From Lingula anatina (Eukaryota; Brachiopoda; Lingulata; Lingulida; Lingulidae), in assembly GCF_001039355.2 (NCBI RefSeq), contig NW_019775680.1:176978-240977 (forward strand): a DNA stretch of 64,000 nt, given 5' to 3'. The notes below the pieces were generated by a model. The model was not told the origin of the DNA. It did not search any database and saw nothing but the letters and a program-made list of their open reading frames with translations. The position numbers and the translations under genes are program-made. Shown piece after piece: positions 59,183 to 64,000 of this stretch (positions are counted from its first letter, which is position 1; each line of letters opens with the position of its first letter).

Positions 59183-61030
59183 TAAACATTTCATTGCGTT
59201 TCATGTAAAACATCTGATTTATTTGACAAAAGGAAACGACGACTTTGCCAGTTTCCTAGAAACATATATACTTCTACTTAAAGTTTGGTTGGTGACCATG
59301 ACTGCGTCATATAAGTGTGGAGGCAGTGGTTGCAGTAGTGAAGCTCACTGTTTTAATGTTTCACATCCAAAACAATATTACCAAACTTGCCGTGTTGGAG
59401 ATATGATTCACCTTAAAATAAAGTAGTTGGGCACGTTTGTTAACCACCTGATGTTTATCATAGTTGTAATAAAGAAGACGCCGATGATCAGAATTCATTT
59501 GACAAGGAACAAAAATACTCCTTGACAGTAGGACTATGTTGAAGCCCGTATGCTCAATGGGGGTCATTTTGGACACTCTAAAATAACCCAGTGGTTTACC
59601 TGTATTACTCATGCATTAGGTATACAGTATAGCATAGGGGTAAAAAGGACGTGAAAATACTTAGAAACAAGGTATATTTGATTGTGGACACTGTACCTCC
59701 CTGGCAGAAGTTGAAACCCATATTCATGTCGCAAATGAAGGCCTTCTTGGATTTTCTCAAATTGCCCAAGAATACACGATTGTTAGACGCCAGATGTGTA
59801 TTGCAGGGGAAATACGAATTCAGAATTAAGCCACTGACAACAAATCTTTATCCGACAATTCACCCCTCTCTCCAACCCGATTCTTCTTATTACTTATTAT
59901 TGTAAACCTAGTAATCAAAAAACATTATTGCCTTCAATGACAACAATTAATAAGATAACAGAAATTTGGTAGAGATATTCTTTCTGACATAATTGCATTA
60001 CGGGCTGGGTACAGTACAAGGAAGTGGCCCCAGGGGAATTGGATTACTTCACCGAGAATGGAAATAATGAGGCAGCGACCAGATCAATTCGTGGATAAAT
60101 ACCGATTCAAGTGTCAAACCTGAACTGCCAAGGAAGTTGTTTAATGACATTTTAAGTGCATGCGGATAGGTGATCTGCGTTCAAGATATCCCTGATTTAC
60201 AAATAATAGGTTTTCATAGTAGAAATTGGCATTGTAGATACAGAATAAACCGGGTTATTATAGTACATGTAGTACGATTCATACCCTTGAAAATATTTTG
60301 TGGTCGATATCAAAAATATTTACGCTGAACGGTCAAAGTGGTGTGTGTTTATTTGATACCTTTGAACATATAAATTTACAACAAAATACTTTAGCATCAG
60401 TAATGCATTTTGCAATGTACACAAAGTTTCCCGTTTTGGACATGTCAGCAATGGAGGAACCGTGGGACGGAACTACGGGCACACGCCCCTGTCACGTGTC
60501 CCTGTCGTGTGCCCCTCTCTCTGTAACATGTCTAACATTATTGTACGTATTTCAGTAAAACCTGCCCTCGTCTAATAATGTATATGAGCCCCACCAAACG
60601 AAGTAATTACATTGTGGCTCCCCGTGACAAAATCCCTATATATATTTATATCCACCCGTACTGTTTCATGGCGTGGCCGTAACAATAGTCCCAAGGTTCT
60701 TGGTTCAAAGTTTCGAATGCATGAATATAAAGTGTATAGTTTACTGGCAGCTAAGGAAAGTCCATCAGATGCGCCTACAAACGATTTTTCGGACAAATTA
60801 ATCTTCGGATTATCGAGACACTCCAGCAGTAGCAGTAGGTATGGCAAGAAGCAGGCGACAGGTTCGCTTGAATTTTTAAATATTAACAAGGATATACAGT
60901 TTGCTGGGTGGGGAAGTTGGCGCCAACGAAACGTGCTTGCTACATTTGTACAGGTCGGACTGAATTTTAGTCTGGATGACTGGTGCTATATTTTGGCCAA
61001 ATTGCTCAAAATGTGGAAAAAGCATGAAAC
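59183..61030. other. No gene recognised
   Basis: Several short open frames (for example from 59651 and 60612) have no recognisable domain and no convincing splice context. The 163-codon frame at 60612-61103 runs into a repeated inverted arm, which argues against a host gene. Confidence 0.45.
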
Positions 61031-61305
61031 TTGGCACAAATGTTCTTTGGTCTATGCTGATCATTTTCAAGGGCAGTGCCCAAAATTTCAAAGCGTTGCT
61101 TAGCAACCGTTGCTATGGAAGTGAATTTCCTTAGTAACAAGCTAATTAGACCTTTCTTGTCCAGTTTAAATGGTTTAGAAATGCTAATAACTATGTTTCA
61201 GGGCATCAGAACTATCACTAGACTATTTTAAGGCAATTAAAACCCAAATTAACCTTAGCCACGATTGCTAGGCAGCATATTATCCTAGCAACAAGCATTT
61301 AAAGT
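61031..61305 (+). repeat. Left arm of a large inverted repeat
   Basis: From TTGGCACAAATGTTCTTTGG to AGCATATTATCCTAGCAACA; inverted copy at 62652-62922. Contains GTTGCTTAGCAACCGTTGC. Confidence 0.85.
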
Positions 61306-61959
61306 TGCGTTAGTCTATTAAGTAAGGCAAATCTATAATACTAGCTAAGAACTACACTTTTGAGCAAGATGTTCATACTTTTAATCCAGTAAGTTGAACC
61401 AATTGTGTGTTTACACATATCCGATCAAATAAATTGCTAGTGTAGATACTTGAGGCAGCATGTTCAAAATTAGTAACCAGCCATTTCCATGCTTTTATCA
61501 CCTTATGACTCTTTATAAAACTTTGCAATAGTTAATAATAATAATAATAGTTAATTCTCCCTTGTATGTGCAATATACAGTGCATTTTGCCCTTGCACAT
61601 TGTCAGCCTCTACATCTGCACCTACATGCACACTGGAGCAACTCTGGACAGGTCAATAGCTTCTGGCAAATGTGTCCACTTAGGCCCACTGTTCCGCAAA
61701 AGTCCAACCAGAGTGAGCACATGGTATCTGATGACATGGCACCGTAGTGCTGATTCAGATATGTTCATCTCGCAAGAATACTCTTATATTGTTGTAGAGC
61801 AGCCTTGGTGGAAGTACGATATGGCATCTAACGGCCTTTGGGTGTGAACAGAAACTTTTGAACTTCATTGATTAACAAATAGAATTAAAATAGAACCATG
61901 CAGGTGTATTTAAGTTACTTGGTAGAGAATAGAAACTGACAAAATACAATGTGAAAAAA

Positions 61960-62580
61960 CTTTTTAGAAAATATTGAACAAAATGAAAAATATCTTGGAA
62001 ATCTGGTCTATGAGAAACCTTTCAATTATAGGAAAGTCAACACTGGTTAAACCTTTAGTATTTCTCATCTTACGTAGGGCATGTATAAACTCTCCTACCA
62101 GCCCCCCCCTCCCTCAATACTTAAAATATGCATATCATATTTAACTTTATCAGGAATGGAAAAAGATACAAAATAAAATGAGCAAGGATGGCGTCTGATT
62201 ACAAAAATGGACGGTAAAGGTACCGCAAATAAAAATTTTACCAAGGCCCTAAACTTTACATGGCTTAAAAGACTTCTTTATGAAGAAAATAAGAGTAAGT
62301 GGAGAGCGTTTTTCTCGGCGAAATGTCAGGAATCGGTAGTAACAAAAGGTGGATTAAAAATACTAAAAGCAACTTCTTATCCCTTTTGGCAAAGATTATT
62401 GGTTCTTTGAGTGAAATTCAGGAAAATTTCAATTTAACTCCAGATGAAATCTTATCACAACCATTATGTCAAAACTCAAAAATTGAAAGAAATTAAAAAA
62501 CTATTTTCCATAAAAGATGGTGTAAAAATGATTTTGGTTTTTTTACATCAATGATATTATAAATGACATTTGAAATCCCC
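61960..62580 (+). pseudogene. L1/Tx1-type LINE ORF2 fragment
   Basis: Frame-broken stretch matching the region after the RT domain of L1-type proteins: ILEIWSMRNLSIIGKSTLVK, FNFIRNGKRYKIK, KALNFTWLKRLL, LTPDEILSQPL-CQNSKI. Stops and shifts are present. It lies between the inverted-repeat arms. Confidence 0.8.
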
Positions 62581-62651
62581 TCTGTCTAGAGGAACTCAAA
62601 AAAAAAAAAAAATCAACCTTAACACTAACTGTCTGGGCTAATTCAGCATGT

Positions 62652-62922
62652 TAAATACTTGTTGCTAGGGTAATATGCTGCCTAGCAACTGTTGCAATGG
62701 TTTACTTGGGTTTTTAATGTCTTAAAATAGTATAGTGATAGTTCTGATGGTTTGAAACATTATTAAAAGCCTTTTTAAATAATTTAATCTGAACAAGAAA
62801 GGTCCAATTAGCTTGTTACTAAGGTAAATCACTTCCTTAGCAACGGTTGCTAAGCAACGCTTTGAAATTTTGGGCACTGCCCTTGAAAATGATCAGCATA
62901 GTCCAAAGAACATTTGTGCCAC
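62652..62922 (-). repeat. Right arm of the large inverted repeat
   Basis: Inverted, somewhat diverged copy of 61031-61305, ending AACATTTGTGCCA. Confidence 0.85.
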
Positions 62923-64000
62923 TTTGAGCTGAAGTCACTCTTTTGAGAAATCTCAAGGCTGATTACATGGCTGGTAATTGTTTGCATAACTGCTCAGGCA
63001 CTGCCACTTAGCAGGTCCAGTCTAAGTCTGCGTGACAGCAATCAAGACAGTTAATTGCTCTGACTTCAATCACTTGCTCTTCTGTGACAGATAAAAAAAG
63101 CCTTAGACTGGTTGCGTAACGAGCAGTTATCACATCGTTGTGAAGCTCAGCTCATGCAGAGCAAGTACAAAGCCTTTGGCGCGCGCGCAGAGATAATTGT
63201 TTCCACATGGGATTCCTCAACAGGGTGACTTCAGCCCAAAATGACCATCTATCTAGCTAGAGACATATCTGTGAATTAACATTTCGTTTTCCATTAAACA
63301 TCTTGATTTTATAACACGAGCTTGTACTTGTTCTGATCTGAAAATTGCGTTTCATGGAAAAGTATATACGTGAACAAACATAAATTGTCGAACTTTGACT
63401 ATCGGGTCCAAAAACATTAAACAAGATCAAATTAACAATAAAAATACGAAGAATAACGTTTTGTTCCTGAATATCAATATATTTTTCACAACAGAAAAAA
63501 AGGCTCAGTTTTACAAAATGTTTGCAAGTGCGTTGAAGTCATTGCAGGAAACAGCTGAGAAGGTAATCTGTGCTGACAGCATTATGAACACGGTATAATT
63601 ATGGCAAATGCCATTTTCATATATCAGATAACAACCGTTGCCCATTTAGTTTGTTGGATATACTGTTCATATCTCACAAAGGAATTAATCAACAGAAATT
63701 GGCATCGAAGCTCCCAGGTGGCAGACGAGAGGTTTAAGTTGAGAACTCATTAGGTAAACTTACAATTGTAAAACCTCACTGCGATGCCGTTATATTCATT
63801 TATCGTCCATCAGATGTAATGTAAAAATAAAACATAAATTAAGGTTAGAGATCTGACATCTTACAACATATATATATGTATAACATACAAAGAACGCAGT
63901 CCTAGTGGAATACACAAAACAATTACAGGATATCAAGAAAGGAGATGGGAACAATTTCTTAGTCCCCCCCCCCCCCAACCGACCACAGTAAAATGAAAAG
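62923..64000. other. No gene recognised
   Basis: Non-repetitive AT-rich sequence with a short GCGCGCGC patch near 63180 and a poly-C tract near 63966-63977. Short open frames here have no recognisable similarity. Confidence 0.45.

Noticed and set aside
60612-61103. 163-codon open frame
   Set aside because: Its 3' part is the left arm of a large inverted repeat and no domain is recognisable; kept as unsupported.

Overview
The window looks like nuclear DNA from an AT-rich marine invertebrate. Genes are split by many GT-AG introns with phase-consistent junctions, and microsatellites and MITEs are abundant. There are remnants of RTE-type and L1/Tx1-type LINEs and of a Tc1 transposon. A MET/RON-type receptor kinase beside non-vertebrate paralogues fits an invertebrate deuterostome such as a hemichordate, but the species is a guess. 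No bacterial features, CRISPR array, tRNA or rRNA were seen.

Layout. (1) 961-10369, + strand: the 3' part of a MET-type receptor tyrosine kinase in 16 exons (PSI, IPT repeats, membrane helix, kinase, short tail). The Sema-coding 5' part lies left of the window. (2) 13713-17242 and 22562-27569, + strand: two tandem seven-exon paralogues of the FMN-dependent 2-hydroxyacid oxidase family (glycolate oxidase/HAO). Both carry an N-terminal signal peptide, conserved N-glycosylation sequons and a hydrophobic C-terminal tail in place of a peroxisomal signal. Both have lost two active-site residues (spinach Trp108 and Arg164). Between them lie a 5'-truncated LINE, a TTAA-flanked MITE inserted into it, and other small MITEs. 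(3) 27147-50530: a repeat array built by repeated segmental duplication. The terminal exon of the second oxidase gene occurs three times (27394, 32171, 35294). A composite unit of roughly 1.5 kb containing a mariner-like MITE recurs about nine times with graded divergence. (4) 50970-51229: a GC-rich 16-bp minisatellite arranged as an inverted repeat. (5) 51384-52553, - strand: a rhodopsin-family GPCR in one coding exon, probably spliced to a 5'UTR exon near 57458-57610. (6) 54600-64000: a degenerate tandem repeat, Tc1 transposase and L1-type fragments, and a foldback with arms of about 275 bp; no convincing host gene was recognised.

The three loci have no evident shared pathway. The most unusual biology is the oxidase pair. 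Its predicted topology (secreted or GPI-anchored flavoenzyme), remodelled substrate pocket, loop-focused divergence between paralogues and repeated terminal exon suggest an extracellular H2O2-producing or otherwise re-purposed hydroxyacid oxidase. That functional reading is inference from sequence.
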